DNA from: Cranoglanis bouderius
Taxonomy: Eukaryota > Chordata > Actinopteri > Siluriformes > Cranoglanididae
Assembly: GCA_023630585.1 (NCBI GenBank)
Contig: CM042540.1
Span: forward strand, 27,744,769 to 27,808,768
DNA: 64,000 nt
Direction of reading: 5' to 3'
In this document: piece after piece, positions 25,196 to 36,655 of the stretch
Layout: every line of letters begins with the position of its first letter
Position numbering within the stretch: position 1 is the first letter of the stretch
Translations under genes and position numbers: made by a program
Notes under the pieces: generated by a model
The model's database searches: none
Told to the model about the DNA's origin: nothing
The model's input: the letters and a program-made list of their open reading frames with translations, nothing else

Positions 25196-25694
25196 TGGCG
25201 ACAAGCAGAGAACAGGACAGGTTTAGAAAGTACATGTCTGGAGCAGAAAAAAAGGAGTAACAAAAAGAAAAAAACAAGAATTAAAGGCATCTTTAGAAGG
25301 CTCATTGGATCGATTTATAAGACAGCGTGTGGAAACAAGGATTGAATAGTGTGTTTTTCTTTTTTTTTTGCACTTTGGGTTACTTTAAAATGACTACCCT
25401 CTTAGTAATTTGTGTGAAGATGTTTCCTACAAGATGTGAGATGTCTGTGGTAAGACATGCCTATACATAGTAATGATGCCTACACGGTCGGAATTGGTTC
25501 TGCGCATTGAAATTCTATTTATGTGCGTTTGATCAATGATTCACTGTAGTAGTAGTGAATATTATATACAAGATTTGATATTAAGATGACAGAATTGAGC
25601 ACTAAGTAAGGGCCCGCATCCTCTAACTCGCACTGGGTCCTCGCCCCATGCTTGGGACGGCCCTGACTGAGTATATAGACCTTTGTCGCAATGA

Positions 25695-25967
25695 CTATGT
25701 CGTCAAATCCTGTGATGAATAGCAGCATTCTGGTTGACAGTTGAACTGAAATGCATGAGTGACAGCAAAGGCGAGCCATCTACAGGGTGTCCCAAAAGTC
25801 TCCATACATATTTTTGCCAGCACCACGTCGGTTGCGCCTTCGTCAGTGGATGTTCCTGGACGTCCACTTCTCGGTTGGTCTTCACTTCCAGTCTTTTTGA
25901 ATTTGTTAATAAGTTCGGCGGCAGTGTCGTGTGTGATGTGCTCGCCATGTTTCCTGTTAAAGTTCAT
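25695..25967 (-). pseudogene. Mariner-like HTH fragment
   Basis: Reverse-strand MNFNRKHGEHITHDTAAELI, then INKFKKTGS and PRSGRPGTSTDEG, which resembles the N-terminal helix-turn-helix (DUF4817-like) of mariner-type proteins. GGTGTCCCAAAAGTCTCCAT at 25786 is a common end-like motif. No catalytic region. Confidence 0.6.
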
Positions 25968-26099
25968 CGCAACCTTGCGACAGCTTCCCGATCCAGCCGT
26001 GAGAATGATTTCAATACTTTTTTAAAATTTTATTTATTTCTTTTTTGTCAAAGGCATTCTTAAAGGCTGAAATATAACATTATATTTTAAGGTGGTCAC

Positions 26100-27695
26100 A
26101 CACACCCTGCTGGCTTTTCTGAGTCTGTCAGTAACATTTTGCCAAACAACAAACGTTCGAGCTCTTCAAATCAAGAGGGTAGCTCCGTGTTTTACGTCCA
26201 GATTCTTTGAAACACTGGGCACAGCCGTACATGCCTTTTAAAATGCTCAGCCTCATCCCAGTGAATAGCACAGAGCCATTTCTTTCTCACAAGCACACCA
26301 GGAAATGAGTGAAAGCTCAGTCAGGATGTTTGCTTGAGTGATTTGTGCATTTAAGGACCCTGCAGTGATTGTGAGCTGTATTTGCTGCCATCGGTCGCTA
26401 TCTCACCGGAGGTTTTGACATGCTACTACTTACACGTCTGCGTTCGTAAACATGGAAGGTCCTCCGGTTCAGCCAAACCCAAACGTCATCGCATCTGTTA
26501 AAGTAATGATTTCGATTTAAGGTTTAATTGATGAATATGTTTAACTGAAGAATTCATGAATTCATCCGCCAAAAAAAAAAGGATTTATTAAATGTTGATC
26601 GACACCCTGACAGCTGCCACTAGGCTTCCATTATGAGTGACTTCAGGATGAGCAGATTTTCCATTCTTTTCTCACGGCAAGGACATTTTTGTCCATGGTT
26701 ATCATACACTGCAGATGCAGTGAACAGAGATTATGTTGTAAAATGCTAGCGTATTTGTACTAAACCTATTAGGTTAACGTGGTTAAAATTCTGCAGAAAT
26801 TCCGCACAACCTTGCGCTGAGCGTCCTTGACCGCCGGCGTAATTGTCCTAGCGTTCCTCATTATCCAGGCAATAGTAATTAGTTCAACATTGGAAGGTTT
26901 TTATTGGCTTATCCAGTCACGGTAAATCACAGACTAAATTAGAATTACAGAAGGCAGATGAGAATGGCCCTGAGTGGATGGTGGGCAACAGATCCATACC
27001 AGCCTTCGGTTATATCGGTCACAGCGTGCTAATATATCTTCATTAACAGCTTCTCTTTAAAGTCCTCAAGACGCCAGTTGAAGAGAATGAGAAATACTTC
27101 GGTGCAATAGATTGGCCTTGAAGGAAATCTTTGTTGTTTTATGAAATGTAAATTTATTTGACCTCTCGTTTGAACTCGCGTGTGTATGAAAGTCATTTTG
27201 TTATTAAGTTAACCGACTTCAGTGGCTTTCTAATTAAGCCGCTGTTTAGTTCTGTACTTGGGTACTTTGTTCTCACAAACTTTCCCGATATGTTCATTGC
27301 ACAAAAGCTTCTGGATTTTTTTTCTTAAACCGACATGAAAGTGAAATAGCAGCTGCACGTAAATGTAGATCCGTCCTTGTCTGGTTTCGAAACTGTAAGC
27401 CTTAAAAACAATAATGAACACTTTGATGAATGTGTTTATGTTAGCATGTGACATTTAAATCTCATGCTATTTGTCATGTCTGTTGTCAGTGAGGCAACAA
27501 TAATATATGTCAAAAAGACAGTACGGCATGCTAAGTACAAATTATCGTGCAACTTTCTTCATATGGCAGTGTGAGCGGTGAGGGAGCAGTCGGACTTGAA
27601 GAAAGTAGTGCTGCAGATTTACTAGTTAAAATAACTTCATTTAGGCTTTAGCATCCTGATGATTCACATGTTCATTTGTATCTGAGACATACATA
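26100..27695. other. No gene seen
   Basis: Largely unique-looking non-coding DNA, no TE ends recognised. A homeobox-site-rich stretch at about 26860-27060 could be regulatory, but nothing here proves it. Confidence 0.4.
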
Positions 27696-27699
27696 CTCA

Positions 27700-28255
27700 C
27701 CACATTAATAGGTACAACTGCTCATTCATGCAATTATCCAGTCAGCCAATCATGTTCCCACAGTGCAGTGCGTAAAATCATGCAGATACAGGTCAGGAGC
27801 TTCAGTTAATGTTCACATCAAACATCAGAATGGGGGAATAATGTGATCTCTGTGACTTTGACCGTGGAATGATTGTTGGTTGGCTGGTCGAGTATTTCAG
27901 AAACTGCTGATCTCCTGATCTTACACATAACAGTCTCTAGAGTTACACAGAATGGTGTGGAAAAACAAACAAAAAAAAACATCCACTGAGCGGCAGTTCT
28001 GTGGGTGGAAACGAGCAGGTGGAGGAGAATACCAGCTAGACTGGTTCAAGCTGACAGGAAGGCTATGGTAAATAAAATAACCAATTTTTACAGCCTTGGT
28101 GAGCAGAAAATCATCTGAGAATGCACAATGTGTTGAAAGTTGAGGAGGATCGGCTACAAGAGCCGAAGACCACATCGGGTTCCACCTCTGTCAGCCAAGA
28201 CCAGGAGCGTGAGGCTACACTGATCGCAGGCTCACCCAAACTGGACAGTTGAAGA
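27700..28255 (+). mobile_element. Degenerate Tc1-like element (TTTATTAGG type)
   Basis: ATTAATAGGTACAACTGC at 27704, GAACATCAGAATGGGGGAA-like text near 27822 and TTTCAGAAACTGCTGATCTC at 27895 match the 5' half of the family at 13384, in + orientation. No readable frame. The 3' half is missing, and a SINE-like repeat follows. Confidence 0.75.
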
Positions 28256-28257
28256 TT

Positions 28258-28506
28258 AGAAGATGAAGCCTTTATTTGTCACATATACATTACAGCACAG
28301 TGAAATGCTTTTTTTCTGCATATCCCAGCTTGTTAGGAAGTTGGGGTCAGAGCACAGGGACAGCCATGATACAGCACCCCTGGAGCAGAGAGGGTTAAGG
28401 GCCTTGCTCATGGGCCCAACAGTGGCAGCCTGGCAGTGCTGTGGCTTCAACCTTTTCCGAACCAATTTTGAACCAGAGCCTTAACCACTGATCCACCGCT
28501 GCCCCA
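28258..28506 (-). repeat. SINE-type repeat related to the 7875 family, reverse orientation
   Basis: Ends GGGGCAGCGGTGGATCAGTG on the - strand and contains AGGGTTAAGGGCCTTGCTCA (28389), shared with 7960 and 38320 copies. The other end has CTTTATTTGTCACATATACA. Confidence 0.7.
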
Positions 28507-30285
28507 CAAAGACCAGTTTTTGGAAAAAGATCAGTTTTTGAAAACTCGGACCAGCCAATAAAAAAAAAAAAAAATCTGGAAAAATCTCATTTGTTACCCC
28601 TATAATGTAAGCATAACCTTTAGAAAGGGCGTGTCAACTGTAGTTCTACATGTTCGGCAACCACCAGTGATTTTCCTCTTTGTACACATCCAATTACTCC
28701 CCTAGTTTAGTTTGTGTGTACGGAAATCTTAACCAAACTGTGAAAAGTGTGATGGGCCTTCAGGACTACATTTGTGCTCCATTTAGGTACATAAATAGGT
28801 CTGGCCAGTATAGTATATTATAAACACCAGTGCAGTGTTCCTGTGTTCGCTGTTCTCCTACATCTGTTTAGCTAGCTTACTAAGATACGGTCAGATTTGG
28901 TTAGATTTGGCTGGCAATGTGGTGTATACTGAATGCTATTTACTGTTGTGTAAATCAGTCAAGCTGTTCAACATGATGTCACTCTGACTTCCTTGATTCC
29001 GTATACGTCAGCATACGTAACACAATCACAGCTAAGAAGCTAGTGCATGGCGACTAGAAGATGAGCTGCTGTTTAAAAGGTGCTCATGGTGCTTTAAAGC
29101 CACCAGTGATAATCCTGTTAGAGTAACGATCTATCAGTTTCTCCATGCTGTCAGAGATGATGGACCTGTGTGTGTGTGTGTGTGTGTGTGTAAGAATGTA
29201 GAGTTGAGTGCCTGTTCACATTTATTCACAATTATTATTTTGATCTTTGAAGTGTGGTTTTCTGTCCCTGTGGCAATGTTGTCGGATTGGATTGCAGAAA
29301 AACAATCCTGCAGTTGTTTATTTATGGGATTGAAATATTTATGGAAATTCTGCAAAACATTTTATTTTAAAAAAACCCTCATACACTGAATTGCATAATG
29401 ATGCAAGTTAAATAAGCCCTCTTCTTGAATAAGCTCTCGGCTCCTAACCGTTCATCTAAACATTAACGCCTATTCAGAGGAGGCACACATCCATGGTAGC
29501 GAAATGAGGTAACAAGTAAAAAATATCTTGGATCTGTTGAAGTTATTATTTCTTATTAGGCTATAAAACAAACATATCAATATTAAACCTATTTCTAAAT
29601 ATGTTTTTTTTTTTTTTTTTTTTTTTTAATTAATTACAAGCGTAAAACTGTTTGAATTCTGTTGGTGGATAATTTCTGGTTATTTCTACAAAGATCCAAA
29701 ATTATGCACCAATAAAGTAGGACGATTTCAAGATAGAAATGAGTGAAAATGTCTAGTAATAGACTGAATAATTGTATATTTGTTATATACTTGAAGTATT
29801 TTTCAATTTGAATTTAAAATTTAAATGTAAATGGGATTTTGCCAATGATTACTTGCTAAAATATCATTGTAGTAAAACGTTTCCTTTTTACATTGGTGTT
29901 TGGATGAACGCTTTCCATTTTGTTTAATAAATAATAAGTCAATAAAACCTCAACTAAACAGCTTAAGAGCTTAAGATAATGCAAAATTGTTTTACATCCA
30001 TTCCGTTATCATATACTATAAAATAGTATATGCAAAATTCTGTCAGTTTAGGTATATGTTATAAAACAAAAACACGATGCAAATAGTATATTTTAAATTA
30101 TTATCCAGAAAATAATGTAAAATGGAATATGCAAAAACAAAGTTTTCTTGTGGAATTGGGCTAATTTTGAACTGCTGTGGGTAAATTTATTTTGTGTGCA
30201 AATTGGAGGTTGGTTTATTTTCTATACATTAAATTGATTACATCTAATTTAATCTATATATCATCTACTGTATATTTGATCTATA
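28507..30285. other. No gene seen; (TG)n tract
   Basis: Very AT-rich. (TG)n at 29167-29192 and T-run 29606-29628. Confidence 0.5.
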
Positions 30286-30286
30286 C

Positions 30287-30412
30287 ACCGATCAGCCATA
30301 ACATTAAAACCTTTGTGTCGCCAAAACAGCTCTGATCCGTCGAGGCATGGGCTCCACAAGACCTCTGAAGGTGTGCTGTGGTTTCTGGCACCAAGACGTT
30401 AGCAGCAGATCC
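30287..30412 (-). mobile_element. Terminal fragment of the CACCGATCAGCC Tc1 family
   Basis: Matches the left 140 bp of the element at 16665, with a small internal deletion, and stops abruptly at 30412 where a different Tc1 family begins. Confidence 0.85.
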
Positions 30413-31777
30413 TTTGATTACCCTTGTGTCAGTATTTTGTTGAACCACCTTTTGCTTTATTTACAGCCTTTAGTCTGTTGGGATATGTCTCTACTAACAT
30501 TGAACATCTAGACTTTGCAATATTTGCCCACTCTTCTTTGCAGAACTGCTCAAGTTCAGTTAAATTTGATGGTGATCGTTTATGGACTGCAGTCTTCAAG
30601 TCATTCCACAGATTTTCAATGGGGTTTAATTCTGGGCTCTGACTAGGCCATGTAAGGACATTCACCTTTTTTTCCTTCAACCACTGTGTGGTCAGTTTTG
30701 CTGTGTGCTTTGGGTCATTGTCATGTTGGAAGGTAAACCTTCTTCCTACTGACAACTTTCTGGCAGAAGGCAGCAGATTTTCCTCAAGAGTTTGATGGTA
30801 TTTTGCCCCATCCATTTTCCTTCTATCCTGACAAGTGCTCCAGTCCCTGCTGCAGAGAAACACCCCCATAACAGGATATTACCACCTCCATGCTTTACTG
30901 TAGGAATGGTGTTATTTGGATGGAGAGCTGTATTGGATTTCCGCCAGACATATCGTTTGGTGTTGAGGCCAAATAATTCATCTGACCATAAGACCTTTTT
31001 CCATGTGGCCTCAGAATCTTCAAGGTGCGTTTTGGCAAGGCTCAGTCGTGGGTGACTTTTTTCTTGCAACCCTCCCATACAAGCCACATTTGTGGAGAAT
31101 TTGTGATATTGTTGTCACATGCACACAATGACCACTCTTTGCCATAAATTCCTGCAACTGCTTCAGAGTTGCTGTAGGCCTCTTGGTAGCCTCTCTGACC
31201 AGTTTCCTCCTGGCTCTTTCATCCAGTCCTGATCCAGTGAGGGTTTGTGTTGTACCAAATACCTTCCACTTCTTAATAATAGACTTCACTGTGCTTCTAG
31301 GCATTGCTAAAGCCTTTGAATTTTTTTTGTATCCATCTCCTGACTTGTGCCTGTCCACAACTTTATCCTGGACTTTATCTTTTGACAGTGCCTTGCCACC
31401 CATAGTTGATTGTTTGCTTCAGTTGCACTACAATCTAATCTACAAGCTAATCAAAATGACCACAGCTGATCACAGTTGAAAGTCAAATGGCTTTCTGTGC
31501 CATTGATAAGGTGATTAGCTACACCTTACTGAGTTTACAAGTCATTTTTAGGAGGGGGGTGATCCTTTTTCCAACTCAGTGATACTGTTTTTTTAAATTT
31601 TTTTCTTCTTCTTCTGTTTCCTGACATGTTGGTGTTGTATCTTTCACTTGGATGTTATAAGTTGCACTGAGTAAATACAGCTGGATAAAACAAAAACTGT
31701 GTCCGTCTTCATTTCAGGTTGAAAAGCAACAAAATGTGATTATTTTAAATGGGGGTGATTCTTTTCTATACCCACTG
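30413..31777 (-). mobile_element. Tc1-like transposon, most complete transposase copy of its family
   Basis: The right terminus CCCACTG at 31771-31777 is followed by TA. The transposase runs right to left. The left terminal repeat is missing; its place is taken by the fragment at 30287-30412. Confidence 0.85.
30429..31403 (-). pseudogene. Tc1 transposase, near full length with two frame breaks
   Basis: N-terminal frame 31403-31020 reads MGGKALSKDKVQDKVVDRHK with helix-turn-helix residues (KALAMPRSTVKSIIKKW). The middle frame 31087-30746 has LWSDELFGLNTKRYVW. The C-terminal frame 30869-30429 has FQHDNDPKHTAKLT and SPELNPIENLWND. The catalytic D, D and E are visible, but the CDS needs two frame corrections, so it is inactive as it stands. 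Confidence 0.88.
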
Positions 31778-31995
31778 TATATTTAATGGTACAGGAGCAG
31801 CTTGCTGGTTCAGATGTGGGTCACGTCAGCAGCTGGAAGGAAATTCGTCTTATTCCCTTTAATAAGCACAGCCTTATAGGAGGTGGCGTTGGGTGACTGA
31901 AAGCCACAAAGCTCCTGCCTCCACTACTGCTAGCTAGGAGTGTGTTTTCCTATAGAGTGTCACCTCTATATTTTGTATTGCATCCTGTATTGCAA

Positions 31996-32041
<46 letters not shown>

Positions 32042-32223
32042 TTCATGTACATCACGTTTGGTGAAAAGAAGATGCCACTGCAATAAGTCAAATCATGTCA
32101 CGTTGTCCTCCATCCTTCGTTCACTGGGTGTAGAGTAGAGTCCTTGGCATGCTGCTCTGTCCTTGACAGATGACTGTTTGTGTAAGGTCTCATGGAGAGA
32201 CAGCGTGAGTGAAGGGTGGGGAA

Positions 32224-32276
<53 letters not shown>

Positions 32277-32516
32277 CTGATCTAACATGCCAACCTGCTT
32301 TGCACTCACAGGGAAGGCCCGCTGGCACAGAGAGAAGGAGAGAGAGGAAGGGAGGGATGGTGGGATGAGAGCTCAAGAAGGTCCTTCAGGGTTTCAGCAG
32401 AATGTGTTTTTTGCTTGTCAGCTTTTCCTTGTTAGCTCTGCCGTTATTATTGACCTTCATCTGTATTCATGCCAAGGTAAGAGGTTACTGCTTCATCTTC
32501 TACTGTACCATTAGAG

Positions 32517-32568
<52 letters not shown>

Positions 32569-32650
32569 CTGCTGCATTTGCATACTTTTTGCAGGTTTTG
32601 CTGCCTTTAAAGGAAAACTGCATTTTTTTTGTTTGTTCTTCTTTCTTTTT
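31778..32650. repeat. Gene-free stretch with (AC)n and (CT)n microsatellites
   Basis: (AC)n at 31997-32039 and 32226-32273, (CT)n at 32519-32565. Predicted ORFs here are dinucleotide repeat artefacts. Confidence 0.9.
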
Positions 32651-32659
32651 TCTTTTTTT

Positions 32660-32955
32660 AGCACGTCTGCATTGCACCTCTGGGTCGTGGGTTCAAATCC
32701 CACCACTGCCCTGTGTGTGTGGAGTTTGTATGTTCTCCCCGTGCTTTGGGGGTTTTCTCTGGGTACACCGGTTTGCTCCCACAGTCCAAAGACATGCGTT
32801 GTAGGCTGATTGGCATTTCCAGAGTGTGTAAATGTGTGTGCGATTGTGGCACGCTTTTCAGGGTGTTCTCACCCTAGTGCCCTGAGTTCCCTGGGATAGG
32901 CTGCAGGCTCCCCCGGGACCCGGTGTAGGATAAGTGGCAAATGGATGGATGGATA
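32660..32955 (+). repeat. tRNA-derived SINE with (ATGG)n tail
   Basis: GCACGTCTGCATTGCACCTC head, box B GGTTCAAATCCC, then CAGTCCAAAGACATGCGTTG and (ATGG)n at 32940-32952. Confidence 0.85.
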
Positions 32956-33489
32956 GACAAAAAAAAACAAAAAAAAAAAACAGAAAGCATGTTAATGCAG
33001 TCCTCGCTAATCCCGGTTAAAGGCAGTTCTTGTCAATAAACTAGTATTCTCGAATTGAAATGGGAAAGAGGAATGCCATCTTTCCCAGCCAGAGATCAGG
33101 GCCCCATTTTCTTTTCTTTTCCTGTCAATAGATGGCTATGGAATATTCAGACAATTAGTGGGAATGCTTTATTGTTGCACCACTCATAAGTCTCATTGTT
33201 ATGTAGTTTTGTTCAGCTAGGAGAACATGGATACAGTACAGCAGGGGTCATTAACTGGCAGAAAAGCAAAATATTTCAGAGACTGCACTTGGAAAAGTGC
33301 TGCAGCAGAGCCGATAAACATCTGCGGAAAAAACTGCCCGTAGTTTTGCGTCTCTTAAACAAGAACTGTCGCGGCTTCTGTAGCAAGTCTGCTATTGCTG
33401 ATTATCCAGTCACGTGCATTTATGTAAATTATTTAGCTGAAGGCAGCTCATCAGATCAGAGACTAGCTACAGGGCTAGAGATATTAGTT

Positions 33490-33800
33490 TAGAAAACGTT
33501 TGCCTCACATCCTCCAGGGTTGGGGGTTCGAATCCCGCCTCCGCCCTGTGTGAGCGGAGTTTGCATATTCTCCCTGTGCTCCGGGGGTTTCCTCCGGGTA
33601 CTCCGGTTTCCTCCACCAGTCCACAAGACATGCGTTGTAGAATGATTGGCATTTCCATATTGTCTGTAGTGTGTGAATGTGTGTGATTGTGTCCCGCGAT
33701 GGTTTGGCACCCCGTCCAGGGTGCCCCGAGTTCCCTGGGATAGGCTCCAGGCTCCCTGTGTAGGATAACCGGTAAATGGAAAATGGATGGCTGGATGGAT
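33490..33800 (+). repeat. tRNA-derived SINE with (ATGG)n tail
   Basis: CGTTTGCCTCACATCCTCCA, box B GGTTCGAATCCCG, GTTTCCTCCACCAGTCCACA, ends GGATGGCTGGATGG. Confidence 0.85.
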
Positions 33801-34236
33801 CTCTGGTCTGATTAGAAGAGACCTGATGACGGGGCTTGTTAAAAAAGCCGAAGACAAAAACAAAAAATTATGACGAATGGACAGAGAATTATGCTTTTAT
33901 TCTTCCTGCATCGAATTCAAAATAGATGTCTGACCTGTTCCAAGTCTGTGGTGTTAAAAGTTGAAAGTGGTAACGTGAAGCGTCACTACGGAAACAAAAC
34001 GTAACCACTTCGAATTGTCTAATTTATAGCCATAAACTAATCATTTAGTCTTTAAGCATTAAAGTTTTAAAGTTAACTGTCGCCATGTTAGTTTCTTATC
34101 TTGGCCTTTTTAAGCAACTGGATCTTCACAGATTTTAGTTGAATACCCCTGCAGTACATACAGTATTTCTGCTTACTTATGCTTTGTTTATGCTTTTTAA
34201 GCTTTTATGGTATCTATGAGCGATTCAGGGAAAACT

Positions 34237-34271
<35 letters not shown>

Positions 34272-34924
34272 TTTGTGACATCAGATTCACAGTGTATTTC
34301 TGAAAGGATACTTTTAGAGAATTAGTTAATCATAATTTAAGATTAATTTACTTCTAACTGAAGTAACTCATGAAAGTGTCCAATAAAAATGTGCCCCTTA
34401 TCTTTCATTGAGTCTTCCTGGCTTTCTTTTGTAATCAGTGCAGGGAAATGTGATCGTCAGTGAAAATCACATGTTCACTACAGACGTGCTAGCTCAGAGA
34501 TTAGGTTGAAAGACATGAGCCATTCCTTTAATGCGTAGGATGTGTGTTGTTGGGTTGGTCTTGAAAACATGAGGAATCTCTGTTTGTGGTTGGGAGAAGG
34601 GTAGAATGAATCAGTGAATGAATCAGTAGCGCTTCATGCTTCACACGACCAAATACACTTCCTTTTCTACATTTGCATCTCTGCTAATTATGTAGATTTT
34701 CGCTTATCCGGTTCCGGTTATGGTTTGTGTTTATTAGAGCTCGTGTATGAGAGGACTGGAAGGTGCGAAGAGCAGGTGACAGTTGAGCGTTGAATGTTGT
34801 GTAGCAGCATTCTGATGCCACAAGGCAAGAACGATCTGTTTGGTGATCACCTGAGATGATCAAATGATCATCTCTTTTGTGAATCATTTGGTTAGGCTTA
34901 TCGAGCCGATGATGTTTTTCCCAG

Positions 34925-34979
<55 letters not shown>

Positions 34980-36580
34980 GCTGTTCTGTCCCTGTCTCTC
35001 TTTGGTGTTATGTTGGAAGGAAGAGGATTTCTCGTGGGAGGAAAGAGGAGGGTCCTTGCTATGAGAAAGAGGGAGTGTGAAGTTTTTCACAGTTCCATGT
35101 ATCTCTGCAGCGTGAATATACTCATCAGTAGTGGCCCACTGGGGGAGCATATCACCGTGGCAACCAGAGCTCTCTGCAAATGTGTATGTGGTGTACGTGT
35201 GAGCCAGGTGGTTTCTTCTTCTTCTTCTTCTTCTTTTTTTCTTTTTTCTCTTTCATATGACTAATGAGAGGAGATGTTACCCCCAAGATATCTAATATAC
35301 ACACTGAAACAGGATAAGCTGCTTTATAAAGCGTTGCTGTCAATTTGTGTTAAAATTCTCTGCAGCTCAGCTCCATCTTTGTGCTCCGTGCTGCTTTGTG
35401 AGTCACTCATTTACACAGTCACTTGTGATTATGTCGTCTTCGACATTGATATAATGACACATCGCTGACACCAGCGCTATATTTGTGACAGTTTCGTACA
35501 CGATCGCATATAAGGAATGATACATTTATCGAACATGACGAGGATGTGGCTGCTGGAAGAAGTACTATAATGTATCCTTATAAAGCATAATGATCTAAAT
35601 ATAGAGAGGCAGTGTGCAATATTATGAAGGCCTGTGCTGAATGGAGATACATCATCTACATTAATTGAAGTAGTCAGTGGAGTCAGAGCTTATTTTTGCC
35701 TGAAATGGCTGAAAGTCTCTCTTATTGGGACAGACATCATAACGGTACACTAAATGTGATTTTGTTAATCCGTGTGGCTGTGCCGTCTCCCGTCAATTCA
35801 GCTCTTTTTAATATCGTAATGATCGGTGCATAAATTAATAATTAAAAAAAGACAAAATCGAATAAATCTAATAAAGATTACTGCCCGACAGTTTATGGAT
35901 TATTGAGCTAACTGTGTGGAATCCCTTAATGGAAAGCAAAACATTTATTGCATTTGTGTTTGTGTAGTTTTGTAGTTTGGATCATTTTCACACGTTACAG
36001 TTTAGAGTGCATATATAAATGAATGGTTTTAGTAAAATAATTTACACAAGCTGCATGTAATGTTGCTAACAAGTAAAAATATCAGGGGTCATTTTTAATT
36101 TTTAAAAGTGGGAAATACGATAGACATAGATCCAAGCTTTCCGGTATGATTTCGCCTTCAAACTTTGGGAAGTGGGGCCTAGGGGACTTGTTATAAAGCT
36201 ACACTACTAACTATCGAGCTTTGTCATCTTTGTCATCAAATGGATTGATTTCACAGTCTGCTAAATTAAAAATACGATTTCTGTTTGTCCATGATATTTT
36301 CTACCTCAATAATGTTAGTGTTCAGTTATACAGTAAGCAAAATATAAAGAAACAGTTTGATCAAATGTATTCTTAATATTTATAGATTACAGTAATTCAT
36401 ACTGTGTCCTAAACCACATCGACAAGCCTAGGTGACGTCAGTGAACGGAGTTTGAGGCGGGTATTTACTTAAAACACCAAACATTTCCTGGCTGATTTAA
36501 CTACATTTGGGGTTCTTTTGTATGACTAAGGTGTTACAGTTTAGTGGCTGACCCCTGGTTCTCTCCCACTGTGTTTGCAG
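33801..36580. other. No gene seen; last part is intron before the APBA1 first coding exon
   Basis: (TTTA)n at 34236-34274, (CT)n then (AC)n at 34925-34975, (TTC)n at 35215-35235. No exon recognised; the tract up to 36580 ends in a splice acceptor. Confidence 0.6.
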
Positions 36581-36655
36581 GCCCTGTATTGGTCTGTGTT
36601 GCACCTGGCCTGGGGGAGATGATGCAGTGAGTGTAGACCATCACTTGTACTAGCC
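36581..36655 (+). other. apba1: APBA1 5' UTR segment of the first coding exon
   Basis: A pyrimidine-rich tract ending in TTTGCAG at 36574-36580 is a good splice acceptor, so this exon probably begins at 36581 with 75 nt of UTR. The implied non-coding first exon and promoter lie further upstream and I could not place them. An in-frame TGA at 36620-36622 precedes the ATG at 36656, which has G at -3, so 36656 is the first usable Met in frame. A three-codon upstream ORF (ATG ATG CAG TGA, 36619-36630) ends 25 nt before the start codon. Confidence 0.7.

Noticed and set aside
32402..32809. 135-aa hydrophobic ORF with a Leu-Ser run
   Set aside because: It is (CT)n plus SINE sequence read through; no plausible protein.
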